DNA of 64,000 bases from JALORV01 sp963775635 (GTDB lineage: Bacteria > Pseudomonadota > Gammaproteobacteria > Burkholderiales > Burkholderiaceae_F). Position numbers and translations under genes: made by a program. A model generated the notes under the pieces. That model ran no database searches and was not told the DNA's origin. It saw only the letters and a list, made by a program, of their open reading frames with translations. The DNA is taken from the NCBI GenBank assembly GCA_963775635.1, contig CAVZJO010000016.1, positions 62,001-126,000 of the forward strand. Direction: 5' to 3'. Shown here piece by piece: positions 8,327-18,510 of the stretch (positions are counted from its first letter, which is position 1; each line of letters begins with the position of its first letter).

Positions 8327-10184
8327 CTATTCGACCGTCACCGACTTGGCGAGGTTGCGCGGCTTGTCGACATCGGTGCCGCGCGCGACTGCAGTGTGAT
8401 ACGCGAGCAGTTGCAGCGGCACTACGTGCAGCAGCGGCGACAGATCGCCGTAGTGCTCGGGCAGCCGGATGACGTGCAGGCCGTCGGCCGATTCGATCTG
8501 CGTGTCGGCGTCGGCGAAAACATAGAGCTGGCCGCCGCGGGCGCGCACCTCCTGCATGTTGCTCTTGAGCTTTTCCAGCAACTGGTCGTTGGGCGCTACC
8601 GTGACGACCGGCATCGCTTCGGTCACCAGGGCCAGCGGCCCGTGCTTGAGTTCACCGGCTGGATACGCCTCGGCGTGGATGTAGCTGATCTCCTTCAGCT
8701 TGAGCGCTCCCTCGAGCGCGATCGGATAGTGCAGTCCGCGCCCGAGGAAGAGCGCGTGCTCGACGCGCGCGAACGTCTCGCTCCAGGCGATGATGCTGGG
8801 CTCGAGCGCCAGCACGCTCTGCACGGCCGACGGAAGATGGCGTAACCGGCGTATCGCCAACTGCTCGCGATCCGCGGTCAGCCGGCCGTGCATCTTGGCG
8901 ATTGTGTTCGCCAGCAGATAGAGCGCAACCAGCTGGGTGGTGAACGCCTTGGTCGACGCCACGCCGATCTCGGCGCCCGCGCGTGTCAGGAACTGCAACA
9001 AAGTCTCGCGCACCATCGCGCTGGTGGCGACGTTGCAGACCGCGAGCGTCCTGTGCATGCCGAGTCCCTTCGCATGCTTGAGCGCGGCGAGCGTGTCGGC
9101 GGTCTCACCCGACTGCGAGACGACCACCACCAGCGTGGCGGGATCCGCCACCGAGACCCGGTAGCGGTATTCGCTGGCGATCTCGACCGCAACCGGTATC
9201 TGAGCGATCGCTTCGATCCAGTAGCGCGCGACGCAGCTTGCGTAATAGCTGGTTCCACAGGCGAGGATCAGCACCGAGCGAACGCCGGTCAACACGTCGG
9301 CGGCGCCCTCGCCGAACAGATCTGGCTCGATGGACGCCACCGGTTCGAGCGTGTCACCGATCGCGCGCGGCTGCTCGAAGATCTCCTTCTGCATGTAGTG
9401 GCGGTAGGGGCCGAGCTCGACTGCACCCAGTCCGGCCTGGACGGTCTTGGTCGCGCGCGTCACCGGGCGGCCGTTGCGATCGACGATCCAGAGCCGCGCC
9501 AGCTGCACGTCGACCACGTCGCCATCCTCGAGGTAGATGATCTGGTCGGTCGTGCCGGCCAGCGCCATCGCGTCGGACGCAAGAAAGTTCTCGTCCTTGC
9601 CCACGCCGACGACCAGCGGCGAACCTTCGCGCGCGCCGACCACCCGGTGCGGTTCGTCACGGCAGAACACCGCGATTGCATAGGCGCCGCGCAACTCTCG
9701 CACCGAACGCTGGACCGCGTCGAACAGATCGCCGTCGTAGTGGCTGTCGATCAGGTGGGCGACGACCTCGGTATCGGTCTGGCTTTCGAACACGTAGCCG
9801 AGCGACCTGAGCCGCGTACGAAGCTCTTCGTAGTTCTCAATGATGCCGTTGTGGACTAGAGCGATGCGTGCGCCGCGCGCTGTCTTGTCGAGGCCGCCGC
9901 GCACCGACGTCGGGCCCGCTGAAAAGTGAGGGTGAGCGTTGACGGTGCTCGGCGCGCCGTGCGTCGCCCATCGCGTGTGCGCAATGCCGGTGAAGGCCGC
10001 GAGTTCATCCGCCTGGCCGTCGAGCTCGGCGACGCGCGACGACACTGCGCGCCCGCTTAAGCCCGCCATTGGCATGGACAGCAACGCCGCAGGAGTCGTA
10101 ACCGCGATATTCGAGACGCCGCAGCCCCTCGATCAGGACCGGGACGATGTTGCGCTGGGAAACCGCACCGACGATGCCGCACAT
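8327..10184 (-). CDS. glmS: Glutamine-fructose-6-phosphate aminotransferase (one frameshift)
   Basis: GlmS makes glucosamine-6-phosphate from fructose-6-phosphate and glutamine, the first step to UDP-GlcNAc. The true N-terminus starts at ATG 10184 (MCGIVGAVSQRN), giving the catalytic Cys2, then EGLRRLEYRGYDSCGVA. The frame is lost near 10038 by one extra base (AGTGTC-G-TCGCGC) and resumes as RVAELDGQ through two SIS domains (ACGTSYYASCVA, SQSGETADTLAAL) to a normal C-terminus (NLAKSVTVE). The span of 1858 bases is 3n+1, as expected for one insertion. The gene is essential for wall synthesis, so the shift is probably an assembly error. GGAG lies before the ATG. It pairs functionally with glmU nearby. 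Confidence 0.93.
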
Positions 10185-10322
10185 GAACTCCTCCCTTGGA
10201 GCATCGCATCATAGGCAGCCGGCTCGTGAACGGTGGTTTCATTGTTCGATCAAAATTGAAATATTCGTTCGGCAACGTCTCTTCATGCAATAACATTGCG
10301 CCATTTGCGTCGTGGGAAGCCC
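10185..10322. promoter_or_regulatory. Divergent glmS / Lrp-type regulator promoter region with inverted repeat
   Basis: The 138 bases between the divergent glmS and AsnC-type genes are the AT-richest nearby (10230-10300). They contain the perfect inverted repeat GCAAT-AAC-ATTGC at 10287-10299. Lrp/AsnC regulators are commonly autoregulated through such AT-rich sites, so this is a candidate operator. That is inferred from position and symmetry only. Confidence 0.45.
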
Positions 10323-10784
10323 ATGATCGAACTGGATGCCACCGACCGAAGGCTCTTGGCGCTGCTGCAGACCGACAGCGCCGTGACCAACCAGGAACTC
10401 GCCGCCCGCGCGCATGTTTCGGCAGCGACCTGCCTGCGACGCGTGCGACGGCTGGTTGAAACTGGCGTGATCGAGCGGCAGATGGCGATCGTTTCGCCGG
10501 ACGTTTTGGGCGACGGCCTGACCGCGATCCTGGAAGTCACGCTCGACGACCAGAGCGCCGAAGCTCAATCCGAATTCGAAGCCGCAGTGACGGCCGAAGC
10601 CGTGGTGCAGCAGGCATATCGCGTCGCCAGCGGGCCGGACTTCGTCCTGATCGTCTACGTGCGCGACATGGCTGCGTACCACGCCTTCGTGCACCGGACA
10701 CTGACCGCTGCGGCCAACGTTCGCAACATCCGCAGCTTCTTTTCGATCCGGCGCAGCAAATTCGCGCCGGTGTTGCCGGTCTGA
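10323..10784 (+). CDS. Lrp/AsnC-family transcriptional regulator
   Basis: A 153-residue protein with the standard two-part Lrp architecture. An N-terminal winged helix starts LDATDRRLLALLQTDSAVTN with recognition segment VSAATCLRRVRRL. A C-terminal ligand-sensing RAM domain contains VASGPDFVLIVYVRDMAAYH. The start at ATG 10323 (MIELDATDRR) fits family N-termini; an in-frame ATG upstream would add a nine-residue tail without similarity. It is divergent from glmS and convergent with glmU, inside the amino-sugar locus, so it may respond to an amino acid or amino sugar and affect glmS. Its effector cannot be told from sequence. Confidence 0.9.
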   Translation: MIELDATDRRLLALLQTDSAVTNQELAARAHVSAATCLRRVRRLVETGVIERQMAIVSPDVLGDGLTAILEVTLDDQSAEAQSEFEAAVTAEAVVQQAYRVASGPDFVLIVYVRDMAAYHAFVHRTLTAAANVRNIRSFFSIRRSKFAPVLPV

Positions 10785-10817
10785 GCGGATGGCCGCAGGC
10801 GATACGGTGCCGCCCGA

Positions 10818-12188
10818 TCAGCGCGCTTTCTTCGCCGGGCGTTTCCAGCCGTCCAGCGTGTGCTGCCTGGCGCGAGCCACGGTCAGCTTGCCGGCCGGTG
10901 CACTCTTGCTGATCGTCGATCCGGCAGCGATCGTCGCGCCGGCGCCGACGTCGAGCGGAGCAACCAGTACCGAATTCGACCCGGTATGCACGTCGTCACC
11001 GATCGTGGTGTGATGCTTGTTCACCCCGTCGTAGTTGGCGATGATGGTTCCCGCACCGATGTTCACGCGGCTGCCGACGGTGGCATCGCCGACGTACGCC
11101 AAGTGATTGGCCTTCGATCCGCGGCCCATCGAAGAATTCTTGACCTCGACGAAATTGCCGATATGCACCTCGTCGGCCAGTGACACGGTGGGACGCATGC
11201 GCGCAAACGGGCCAATCCGTGCCTGTGCGCCTATCGTCGCGCCCTCCAGGTAGCAGTGACCGAGGACTTCGGTTCCCGCACCGACTGCGCAGTCACGCAG
11301 CAGGTTGTACGGGCCGACGCGCACGCCGTCGCCCAGCGTGACTCGCCCTTCGAACACGCAGTCGATGTCGATGGACACATCGACGCCGCACGCCAGCTCG
11401 CCGCGAACGTCGATGCGCGCCGGATCGGCCAGGGTCACGCCCTGTTCGAGCAGCGCGTCGGCGCGGCGTCGCTGGTAGAGGCGCTCGAGTTGCGCCAGTT
11501 GGCCCTTGCTGTTGATTCCCAGCGTCTCGCTCGCGGAATCGGGATGCGCAGCGCGCACCGCGACGCCGTCGGCTACCGCGCGTGCGATGACGTCGGTGAG
11601 GTAGTACTCCTTCTGCGAGTTGTCGTTGGTGAGGCTCGCAAGCCAGCCGCGTAGCCGGTGCGTCGGGGCAACCAGAATGCCGGTATTGACCTCGCGCAGC
11701 GCGCGTTCGGCGGGAGTCGCCTCCTTTTCCTCGACGATGCGACGGACCTGGCCGTCGCCGCGGATGATGCGGCCGTAACCATGCGGATCGTCGAGCAGTA
11801 CGGTCAGCAGCGCGACGTCGCGGCCTGCCGCCACCAGCAACCGCTCGAGCGTCGCCGCCGTTACCAGCGGCACGTCCCCGTACAGCACCAGCGTATGGGC
11901 ATCGGCGGCCAGGTGCGGCAATGCTTGCAGCACGGCGTGCCCGGTGCCCAGTTGCGGCTCCTGCAGGACGAAGTTGACATCACGCTCGGCGGCGAACGCG
12001 GCACGCACGTCATTTGCCCCGTAGCCGACTACCACGACGATGCGGGGATTCGGCTGGCGCGCCGACACCACGCGCGCCGTGTCGATGACGTGCGCTAACA
12101 TCGGCCGGCCGGCGATTGGATGCAGCACTTTCGGCAGTGACGAGCGCATGCGCTTGCCCTGCCCGGCCGCCAGTATCACGATGTTCAT
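10818..12188 (-). CDS. glmU: Bifunctional GlcNAc-1-P uridyltransferase / GlcN-1-P acetyltransferase
   Basis: A 456-residue GlmU of full normal length. The N-terminal nucleotidyltransferase domain carries LAAGQGKRMRSSLPKVLH. Further signatures are LYGDVPLV and GYGRIIR. The C-terminal left-handed beta-helix shows hexapeptide repeats (VHIGNFVEVKNSSMGRGSKA, NHLAYVGDATVGSRVNIGAG). It acetylates GlcN-1-P and transfers UMP to give UDP-GlcNAc, for peptidoglycan and LPS. It lies two genes from glmS, with an Lrp-type regulator between, an arrangement that makes metabolic sense. The frame is intact. ATG 12188 follows a GGAG-poor leader; no better start is visible. Confidence 0.97.
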   Translation of the reverse strand: MNIVILAAGQGKRMRSSLPKVLHPIAGRPMLAHVIDTARVVSARQPNPRIVVVVGYGANDVRAAFAAERDVNFVLQEPQLGTGHAVLQALPHLAADAHTLVLYGDVPLVTAATLERLLVAAGRDVALLTVLLDDPHGYGRIIRGDGQVRRIVEEKEATPAERALREVNTGILVAPTHRLRGWLASLTNDNSQKEYYLTDVIARAVADGVAVRAAHPDSASETLGINSKGQLAQLERLYQRRRADALLEQGVTLADPARIDVRGELACGVDVSIDIDCVFEGRVTLGDGVRVGPYNLLRDCAVGAGTEVLGHCYLEGATIGAQARIGPFARMRPTVSLADEVHIGNFVEVKNSSMGRGSKANHLAYVGDATVGSRVNIGAGTIIANYDGVNKHHTTIGDDVHTGSNSVLVAPLDVGAGATIAAGSTISKSAPAGKLTVARARQHTLDGWKRPAKKAR

Positions 12189-12206
12189 TGCGCGCAGGAG
12201 GTCTCG

Positions 12207-13112
12207 ATGCGCAGCGATTCTAAGTCACGGTCCGGGATTGCCCGACGCCTGCTGCTGCTGGGCGCGGCGCTGCTGGTGGCTGGCTGCAGTACCGGCCTAC
12301 GCCTCGGCTACAGCCATGCCGACACGCTGCTCGCCTATTCGATCGACGGCTATGTCGGCTTGACGCCCGAGCAGGATCAGTTCGTCAAGGAACGCGCAGC
12401 GGGATTGATGGCCTGGCATCGCGCGACGCAGCTGCGCGACTATGCCCAGCTGATCGAGACCACGCGCGGCAAACTCGATGGGACAGTGTCTGCTGACGAC
12501 GTTCTGACATTCAACCGCGAGGTCAATTCACGCCTCGCCGCCCTCGGCGAGCGCGCAGCGCCCGACCTTGCGCAGCTCGCGATGATGCTGACGCCCGAAC
12601 AAATGGAGCGCCTGCAGCGCAAGCTTGCCAAAGACAACTCGAAAGCGCGCCGTGAACTCGTCCAGTTGGCGGGCAGTGAATCGGTCGACGACCGCGTCAG
12701 GAAATACTCAGAGCGCGCGAACTACTGGTTCGGTGAACTGAGTCGCGAGCAGGTCGAGTTGCTGCGTGCCGCCGTGCTGCAAAACCCGGGCAGCGCCACT
12801 TGGTGGGTCGAAGAACGCGAGCGCCGCCAGCGCGAACTGCTGGCCGTGCTGCAGCGGATCCAGAGCGAGCGACCGAGTGATGCGACCGCGACCGCCTGGC
12901 TGCGAACCTACTTCGCCCAGCTGCAGCAACCTGCCGAGCCCGACCGCCGCGACCGCATTGCGGAGTTTCGCCTCGCCAATGCCGAGTTGATCGCGCAATT
13001 GATCAACGCGTCCACGCCAGAACAGAAGGCGCATCTGTCACGCCGGTTCGCCGGTTTCGCACAGGATTTCGCCGCGCTCGCCGCTGAGCGCTCTGCGCCA
13101 CCGCGCGGCTGA
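12207..13112 (+). CDS. DUF6279-family lipoprotein
   Basis: A 301-residue predicted lipoprotein. The lipobox is LLVAGC with Cys27, after a twin-Arg-containing but Sec/Lsp-like leader (RRLLLLGAALLVAGCSTG). The mature part begins GLRLGYSHADTLLAYSIDGYVGLTPEQDQFVKE, a pattern I associate with the DUF6279 family of gamma- and betaproteobacteria. The rest is helical and charged with repeated 'LTPEQ' phrases (MMLTPEQMERLQRKL, STPEQKAHLSRRF), suggesting an all-helical periplasmic protein. No enzymatic motif is visible. It is divergent from glmU by 18 bases, so the promoters overlap. Function unknown. Confidence 0.8.
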   Translation: MRSDSKSRSGIARRLLLLGAALLVAGCSTGLRLGYSHADTLLAYSIDGYVGLTPEQDQFVKERAAGLMAWHRATQLRDYAQLIETTRGKLDGTVSADDVLTFNREVNSRLAALGERAAPDLAQLAMMLTPEQMERLQRKLAKDNSKARRELVQLAGSESVDDRVRKYSERANYWFGELSREQVELLRAAVLQNPGSATWWVEERERRQRELLAVLQRIQSERPSDATATAWLRTYFAQLQQPAEPDRRDRIAEFRLANAELIAQLINASTPEQKAHLSRRFAGFAQDFAALAAERSAPPRG

Positions 13113-13128
13113 AAAACCGGAACGGATT

Positions 13129-14620
13129 CTAGGAAGTCGTCGCGTTGCGCACGCGGTGTCCGTGTCCCGCGTGAGAGTGCGGGCCGTGCGACGCCGTTCG
13201 AGCACGATGCGCGACATTGCCCTGTGTCGGCAGTAACGAGCCGGCCACCATCCCGAGGCCGGCCATGATGAAGCCGCCGAGCACCGACGGGAACACTTCA
13301 CCGAGCGGGGTTGCTGCAAGGATCGCCCAGGTACTCATGCCGAGAACGATCGACCAGACGGCCCCTTGCGTCGTCGACCGCTTCCAGTACAGGCCGCACA
13401 CCAGCGGCCAGAATGCACCGACCACTGGGAACTGGTATGCCATGGAAACCAGCTCGTAGATCGGTGTGCCTTCCATCACGATCGAATAACCGAGCACGCA
13501 GAGCGTAAAGACGAACACCGTCAGGCGCATCGCGAGCAATTCGCGCCGGTCAGGTAGCGGCATGAAGTTCTTCAGGATGTTTTCGACGAACGTGGTCGAC
13601 GGCGCAAGCAGTGTGGCCGATGCGGTCGACATGATCGCCGACAGCAGGGCGCCGAAGAACATTACCTGCAGCCAAACCGGCATGTGTTCCATCACCAACG
13701 TCGGCAGGATCTTCTGCGGATCGTCGCCGATCAAGCCAGCCGCCACATCGGGCATCACGACGAAGGCCGACATCCCGATGAACATCGGCACGAACGCGAA
13801 CGCCAAGTAGGACAACCCGCCGATGATCGGACCCTTGACCGCCGTGTCTGCATCCTTGGCCGACATCACGCGCTGGAACACGTCCTGCTGCGGTATGGAG
13901 CCGATCATGATGGTGATCGCAGCCGCCAGCCAGAACAGCCAGGCGTGCAGCGAAGGCTCCGGCAGGAACCGGAACAGGTCCTTGTTGGCGGCGTAATCGA
14001 CGACGCGGCCCGCACCGCCGGCCAGGTCGGCAGCAAACCAGGCGATCAGCGACAGGCCGGCGACGATGATGATCATCTGGAAGAAATCGGTCAGCGCGAC
14101 CGACCACATGCCGCCGAACACCGTGTACACGAACACGATCGCCGTACCCAGCGCCATCCCCTGCACTGTCGAAAGCGCACCGCCCGACAGCAGATGGAAG
14201 ACCAGTCCGAGCGCGGTGATCTGCGCCGCCACCCAGCCGAGATAGGAGATCAGGATGACGGCGGCACTGAAGATCTCGACGCCCTTGCCGTAACGCTGGC
14301 GGTAGAAGTCGCCGATCGTCAGCAGGTTCATGTCGTACAGCTTGCGGGCGAAGAACAGTGCCCACGAGGATCAGACAGAACGACGCGCCGAACGGATCTT
14401 CCACCGTCTTCTGCAAACCGCCTTCGATGAACTTCGACGGAATACCCAGCACGGTTTCCGATCCGAACCACGTCGCGAACGTCGTGGTCACGATCATGAT
14501 CAGCGGCAGTGATCGCCCCGCGACCGCGTAATCCGCAGTGTTCTTCACGCGCGATGCGCCGTACAGGCCGATCGCAACCGACACGAGCAGGTACAGGGCG
14601 ACGAAGGTGATCAGGGTCAT
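13129..14620 (-). CDS. Sodium:solute symporter family permease (one frameshift)
   Basis: An SSF-family (LeuT-fold) secondary transporter with about thirteen membrane spans. The N-terminal part from ATG 14620 reads MTLITFVALYLLVSVAIGLY and ATWFGSETVLGIPSKF, then loses frame near 14360 (CTCGTGGGC-A-CTGTTC). The continuation in the next frame is MNLLTIGDFYRQRYG, the hallmark of the family, through ITIMIGSIPQQDVFQRVMSA and on to a His-rich C-terminal tail (SHGPHSHAGHGHR). The span is 3n+1 long, consistent with one inserted base. It probably cotransports sodium with a carboxylate, amino acid or osmolyte; subfamily signatures are insufficient to choose. The His-rich tail could bind metal. Confidence 0.85.
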
Positions 14621-14699
14621 GGCAGGCGCGGCGGAAAATTCGCGCGATTATGCGGCAAGCGCAGCGCCTGACGAGCGCCGCACGGTGGGCACTGCAGAG

Positions 14700-16805
14700 T
14701 CAGCGCTGAATGCGCTTGAGCCAGCGCTCGTTCGGCGAGCCGTGCGAACCTGCGGGCCCGGCAACGCCAATCAGCTGACGCGACAGCGCCCTGCGCAGCA
14801 GCAGCCGGTCTTCCTCGGTCGACAGGCGCGGGCCGGCATAAGCCTGTGCGCTGGCGAGCGCCGACGGGGGTGCCGGCAGCACCAGGTTCCCATTCCAGGT
14901 GTCGCCTGCACGCATGGGGATCGGCGCCGCCAGTGCAGCGACATCGGCCGGGTCGACCCACGGTGCCAGCTGCGACACGACGAATTGCGCGCGCGGCTTG
15001 ATGCTCGCATCGCCGACCCGGCCGCGCTGACCCCAGTGCACGACGACCGAACTGCCAGTCGAGGTGGTGGTGACCTTGTCGGTGATGGCCACATCGCGTC
15101 GCCAGCCGTGGTTACGCGACATGAATACTTCCTCGAACGTCATCGCGATGTCTTCGCGGATGGTCGAGTAGTTGTACTCATCGGTGGCGATGTCGGCGGC
15201 AAAGAAGCCGGCCACATCATTGGGCGTGTAAGTCTTCAGGGTTGAGTAGGGAATTCCGTTGACCAGCGTCGTGTCGCTGGCGGGTCCGGTCACGAACTTG
15301 ATCTGCGCCAGCGCGCTCATCTGTCCTGATGACAGCGGAAAATTGCTGCTTAGTAGACCCGAAGGCAATTGGCTCGGGTAGCGCGGCGCGATATTGGGCC
15401 AGACCGACAGAGTCGGATTGAGTGCTCCGCGCACCGCTACCGGAAGGAAGTCCGAGGCGTGCCCGAGTTCGTGATACATCAACCATCCGGCTTCCTTCAG
15501 TACGAAGGTCAAGTCGCGCGGTGTCCGTGAAGTCGCGGTGAACGGAAAGAAGATGCTTTGGTTTCCTTCGACATACCGCCATAGCCCGGAATACTGCAGG
15601 TCGCGGTCGAAACCGGAGCGGAAGTCCAACGCCTCGTCGATGACGTCGCGCTCGTCGGCCGTACGCCAGAAATTGTCGGCGTCGAGGTAGATCGCTCCGG
15701 TCATCGCGTAATAGAAGCTCGGTCGCACGTGGGCACCGATCACCACTGCGGTGACGCCATTGAACAGCCGCATCAGGTCCACGTTGCTCTGGTTCGCGGT
15801 CAGCAATTCCTCGAACGCCTTGCCCATCCAATCGTGCGAGACCAGCACGCGATCCATGATCTGTGCCACGGTCGGCACATTGCCGCCGGTGGTCGTATGC
15901 AGCAAGGGCAGCGTCGCAAGTGGGCAGGTATTCGTGCTCGCCGCGGTGTACTGCAACTGCGCGTTGTTCACACACGTCACCAGGACGCCTGCATAAGGGC
16001 CGGACGGCTTGTATGCATAGACACGCGACACATGCATGTCGCTGAATATGTACGGCCCGGTGCTGCTCGGATCCGATGGCGCCTGGGCGTAGTTCTCAAC
16101 CAGCACCATCACGTCGTCGCTGTCACTGCCTGACGCCGACGTTCTCGTGACGCGAAAGGCAAGGGCCGTGTCGCGTACAACCGTCGGCGCGGTGAAGATG
16201 ATGCGATTCGGATCGCTGGTGTCGATCGTGACCGCCGGCCCGGCGATCTGCGTCCAGCTGAGAGTCTCGCCGCCCGACGCTGCGGGCCAGGCCCGTACGG
16301 AAGCCTTGCCGCCCATGCGTACTGCCTGGTCGCCGCGCGCGGTCACCAACACCGGCGAGGCTGCGGCCGTCACGTTGATCGTCGCGGTAGCGGTGCGTGC
16401 GACACCGCCGGCGTCGATGAAGGAAACGGTGAAAGTATGTGTACCAGTCGCTGCGGCATCGAAGGTGATCGCCTGTGTCTTGGCTGACAACAGATTCACG
16501 CCCGGTCCGCCGGTTTGCTGCCATGACACGTCGCGCAACGGCCCATTGCACCCGGCGACGACCGCGCCCGCGGTACGACCGACCGGCACCGATACATCGG
16601 CCACCACGCTGAACGACTCGCCTGCAATCGTGCAGGTCGGGGACTGATTCGCTGCCGGTGGTGGGGGAGGCGGCGCGGGTGCCGGGGACGAACCGCCGCC
16701 GCCACCGCCGCAGCCACTGACCAACACTAGGAAGCAGCCGAAAAGCGCGCCGGAAACCTTGGGGGACAGGGGATTCGTCATCAGAGAAACCGGCGCCTTG
16801 GACAT
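14700..16805 (-). CDS. Large lipoprotein with Ig/PKD-like domains and a HELGH zinc-protease motif
   Basis: About 701 residues from ATG 16805; ATG 16781 is a possible later start. The leader ends LVLVSGC with lipidated Cys32, followed by GGGGGGSS and a Pro-rich linker, typical of an outer-membrane-anchored surface protein. Residues about 40-240 contain two Ig/PKD-like repeats (SWQQTGGPGVNLLSAKTQAI; LSWTQIAGPAVTIDTSDPN). The C-terminal half has WLMYHELGHASDF with HELGH at residues 445-449, the gluzincin-type zinc site; a Glu in the EDIAMTFEEVF region (about 549-560) could be the third ligand. It is therefore a candidate surface metallopeptidase. I do not recognise a named family. It stands alone after a symporter and before ubiB. 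Confidence 0.75.
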   Translation of the reverse strand: MSKAPVSLMTNPLSPKVSGALFGCFLVLVSGCGGGGGGSSPAPAPPPPPPAANQSPTCTIAGESFSVVADVSVPVGRTAGAVVAGCNGPLRDVSWQQTGGPGVNLLSAKTQAITFDAAATGTHTFTVSFIDAGGVARTATATINVTAAASPVLVTARGDQAVRMGGKASVRAWPAASGGETLSWTQIAGPAVTIDTSDPNRIIFTAPTVVRDTALAFRVTRTSASGSDSDDVMVLVENYAQAPSDPSSTGPYIFSDMHVSRVYAYKPSGPYAGVLVTCVNNAQLQYTAASTNTCPLATLPLLHTTTGGNVPTVAQIMDRVLVSHDWMGKAFEELLTANQSNVDLMRLFNGVTAVVIGAHVRPSFYYAMTGAIYLDADNFWRTADERDVIDEALDFRSGFDRDLQYSGLWRYVEGNQSIFFPFTATSRTPRDLTFVLKEAGWLMYHELGHASDFLPVAVRGALNPTLSVWPNIAPRYPSQLPSGLLSSNFPLSSGQMSALAQIKFVTGPASDTTLVNGIPYSTLKTYTPNDVAGFFAADIATDEYNYSTIREDIAMTFEEVFMSRNHGWRRDVAITDKVTTTSTGSSVVVHWGQRGRVGDASIKPRAQFVVSQLAPWVDPADVAALAAPIPMRAGDTWNGNLVLPAPPSALASAQAYAGPRLSTEEDRLLLRRALSRQLIGVAGPAGSHGSPNERWLKRIQR

Positions 16806-16914
16806 GGGACGCGGCAAGATAGCGTGGAAGTGGTCGGGGTCAATGCCGCGTATGGCCTAATGAAGCCACGGAAACTGCGCGTTCCGCTATGCAGTCCCCG
16901 GCGCACCGCATGCG

Positions 16915-18465
16915 TCAGGCGCGCCACATGGCCCAGGCGGCCAAGCCGACGACGATGACGAGCAGGCCGGTCGCCGCTGCGTACCAGCGGTTCGTCAGCC
17001 GCTGCTCGCGCCGCAGCTCACGCACCTCGTCGATCAGTCGCTCGGCGTCGCCGTAGCGCGTCAGCGCGGCGTGCATCAGGCGCGGCAGCTGCGGCAGCAG
17101 GAAACTCCATTGCACCGCCTCCTGCTTGAGCTTGGCCTCGAGGCCGCGCATCCCGACCTGCTGATCCATCCAGCGCTCCAGAAAGGGCTTGGCGGTCTTC
17201 CACAGGTCGAGCTCCGGGTCGAGCTGCCGGCCCAGTCCCTCGACGTTCAGCAGCGTCTTCTGCAGCAGCACCAGCTGTGGCTGGATCTCGATGCTGAAGC
17301 GACGCGAGGCCTGGAACAGTCGCAGCAGCACGACGCCGAGCGAGATGTCCTTCAGCGGCTTGTCGAACACCGGCTCGAGCACCGAGCGCACTGCGTTCTC
17401 CAGTTCGTCGACGCGCGTGCCTGGTGGAACCCATCCCGACTCCACGTGCAGTTCGGCCACCCGCTTGTAGTCGCGCTGGAAGAACGCGAGGAAGTTCTGC
17501 GCCAGGTAGTTTCTGTCGGTGTCGGTCAGCGTGCCGACGATGCCGAAGTCGAGCCCGATGTACTTGTTGAACTGGTCGCCGTTGATGCCGACCAGGATGT
17601 TGCCCGGATGCATGTCGGCGTGGAAAAAGGCGTGATCGAACACCTGCGTGAAGAACAGCGTCACCCCATCCTTCGACAGTTTCTTGATGTCGAGGCCTGC
17701 TTCCCTGAGACGCTCGATCTGGCTGATCGGAATGCCGTGCATGCGCTCCATGACAAGCACGTTTTCCGAGCAGAAATCGAAATACATTTCCGGCACGACG
17801 AGCAGTTTCGAGCCGGCGAAGTTGCGACGCAGCTGCGATGCGTTCGATGCCTCGCGCATCAGATCCAGCTCGTCGTGCAGGTACTTGTCGAATTCCGCTA
17901 CGACGTCGCGCGGTCGCAGGCGCTTGCCGTCCTGCCACAGCCGCTCGACCAGCAGCGCGCCGGTTTCCAGCAGCGCCAGGTCCTTGTCGATCGCGTGCAG
18001 CATGTTCGGCCGCAGTACCTTCACCGCGACGTCCTTGCGGGCGTGCGGCCCATCCCTGATGACGGCGAAGTGCACCTGCGCGATCGATGCCGAGGCGACG
18101 GGCTCGCGTTCGAAGCTGGCGAACACCTCGTCGAGCGGGCGGCCAAGACCGCGCTCGATTTCGCGCATCGCGATGTCGGAATCGAACGGCGGCACGCGGT
18201 CTTGCAGTTTGGCCAGTTCGTCGGCCACGTCGGGCGGCAACAGATCGCGACGCGTCGACAGCACCTGGCCGAACTTGACGAAAATGGGGCCGAGGTCTTC
18301 GAGTGCGCACCGCAGGCGCACGCCGCGCGTACCGGCAGGTGAACCGATCGTGGTCCAGCGAACGATCCGCACTAGCGTCGGGTTCCTCAGGCTCGCAACG
18401 GCGAGCTCGTCGAGGCGATAGCGCCAGACGACGGTCAGGATGCGTAGCAGTCGCAGCAGGCGCAT
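16915..18465 (-). CDS. ubiB: UbiB atypical protein-kinase-like ATPase (ubiquinone biosynthesis)
   Basis: A 516-residue UbiB. The diagnostic KxGQ motif is at residues 64-67 (VKFGQVLSTRRDLLP). The kinase-like fold shows AVKVLRP, FFHADMHPGN (catalytic loop) and YIGLDFGIVG (metal binding). Two C-terminal membrane helices end the protein (WYAAATGLLVIVVGLAAWAMW). UbiB is an ATPase that helps extract or deliver membrane-bound ubiquinone precursors to the Ubi complex. It is the last gene of the minus-strand run DUF971-ubiE-Tim44-ubiJ-ubiB, a conserved betaproteobacterial arrangement. The start at ATG 18465 leaves 45 bases after ubiJ. Confidence 0.96.
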   Translation of the reverse strand: MRLLRLLRILTVVWRYRLDELAVASLRNPTLVRIVRWTTIGSPAGTRGVRLRCALEDLGPIFVKFGQVLSTRRDLLPPDVADELAKLQDRVPPFDSDIAMREIERGLGRPLDEVFASFEREPVASASIAQVHFAVIRDGPHARKDVAVKVLRPNMLHAIDKDLALLETGALLVERLWQDGKRLRPRDVVAEFDKYLHDELDLMREASNASQLRRNFAGSKLLVVPEMYFDFCSENVLVMERMHGIPISQIERLREAGLDIKKLSKDGVTLFFTQVFDHAFFHADMHPGNILVGINGDQFNKYIGLDFGIVGTLTDTDRNYLAQNFLAFFQRDYKRVAELHVESGWVPPGTRVDELENAVRSVLEPVFDKPLKDISLGVVLLRLFQASRRFSIEIQPQLVLLQKTLLNVEGLGRQLDPELDLWKTAKPFLERWMDQQVGMRGLEAKLKQEAVQWSFLLPQLPRLMHAALTRYGDAERLIDEVRELRREQRLTNRWYAAATGLLVIVVGLAAWAMWRA

Positions 18466-18510
18466 GGCGGCGGATTGTACGAGCCGCTCATGCGTGCAAT
18501 AGCTTGGCGA

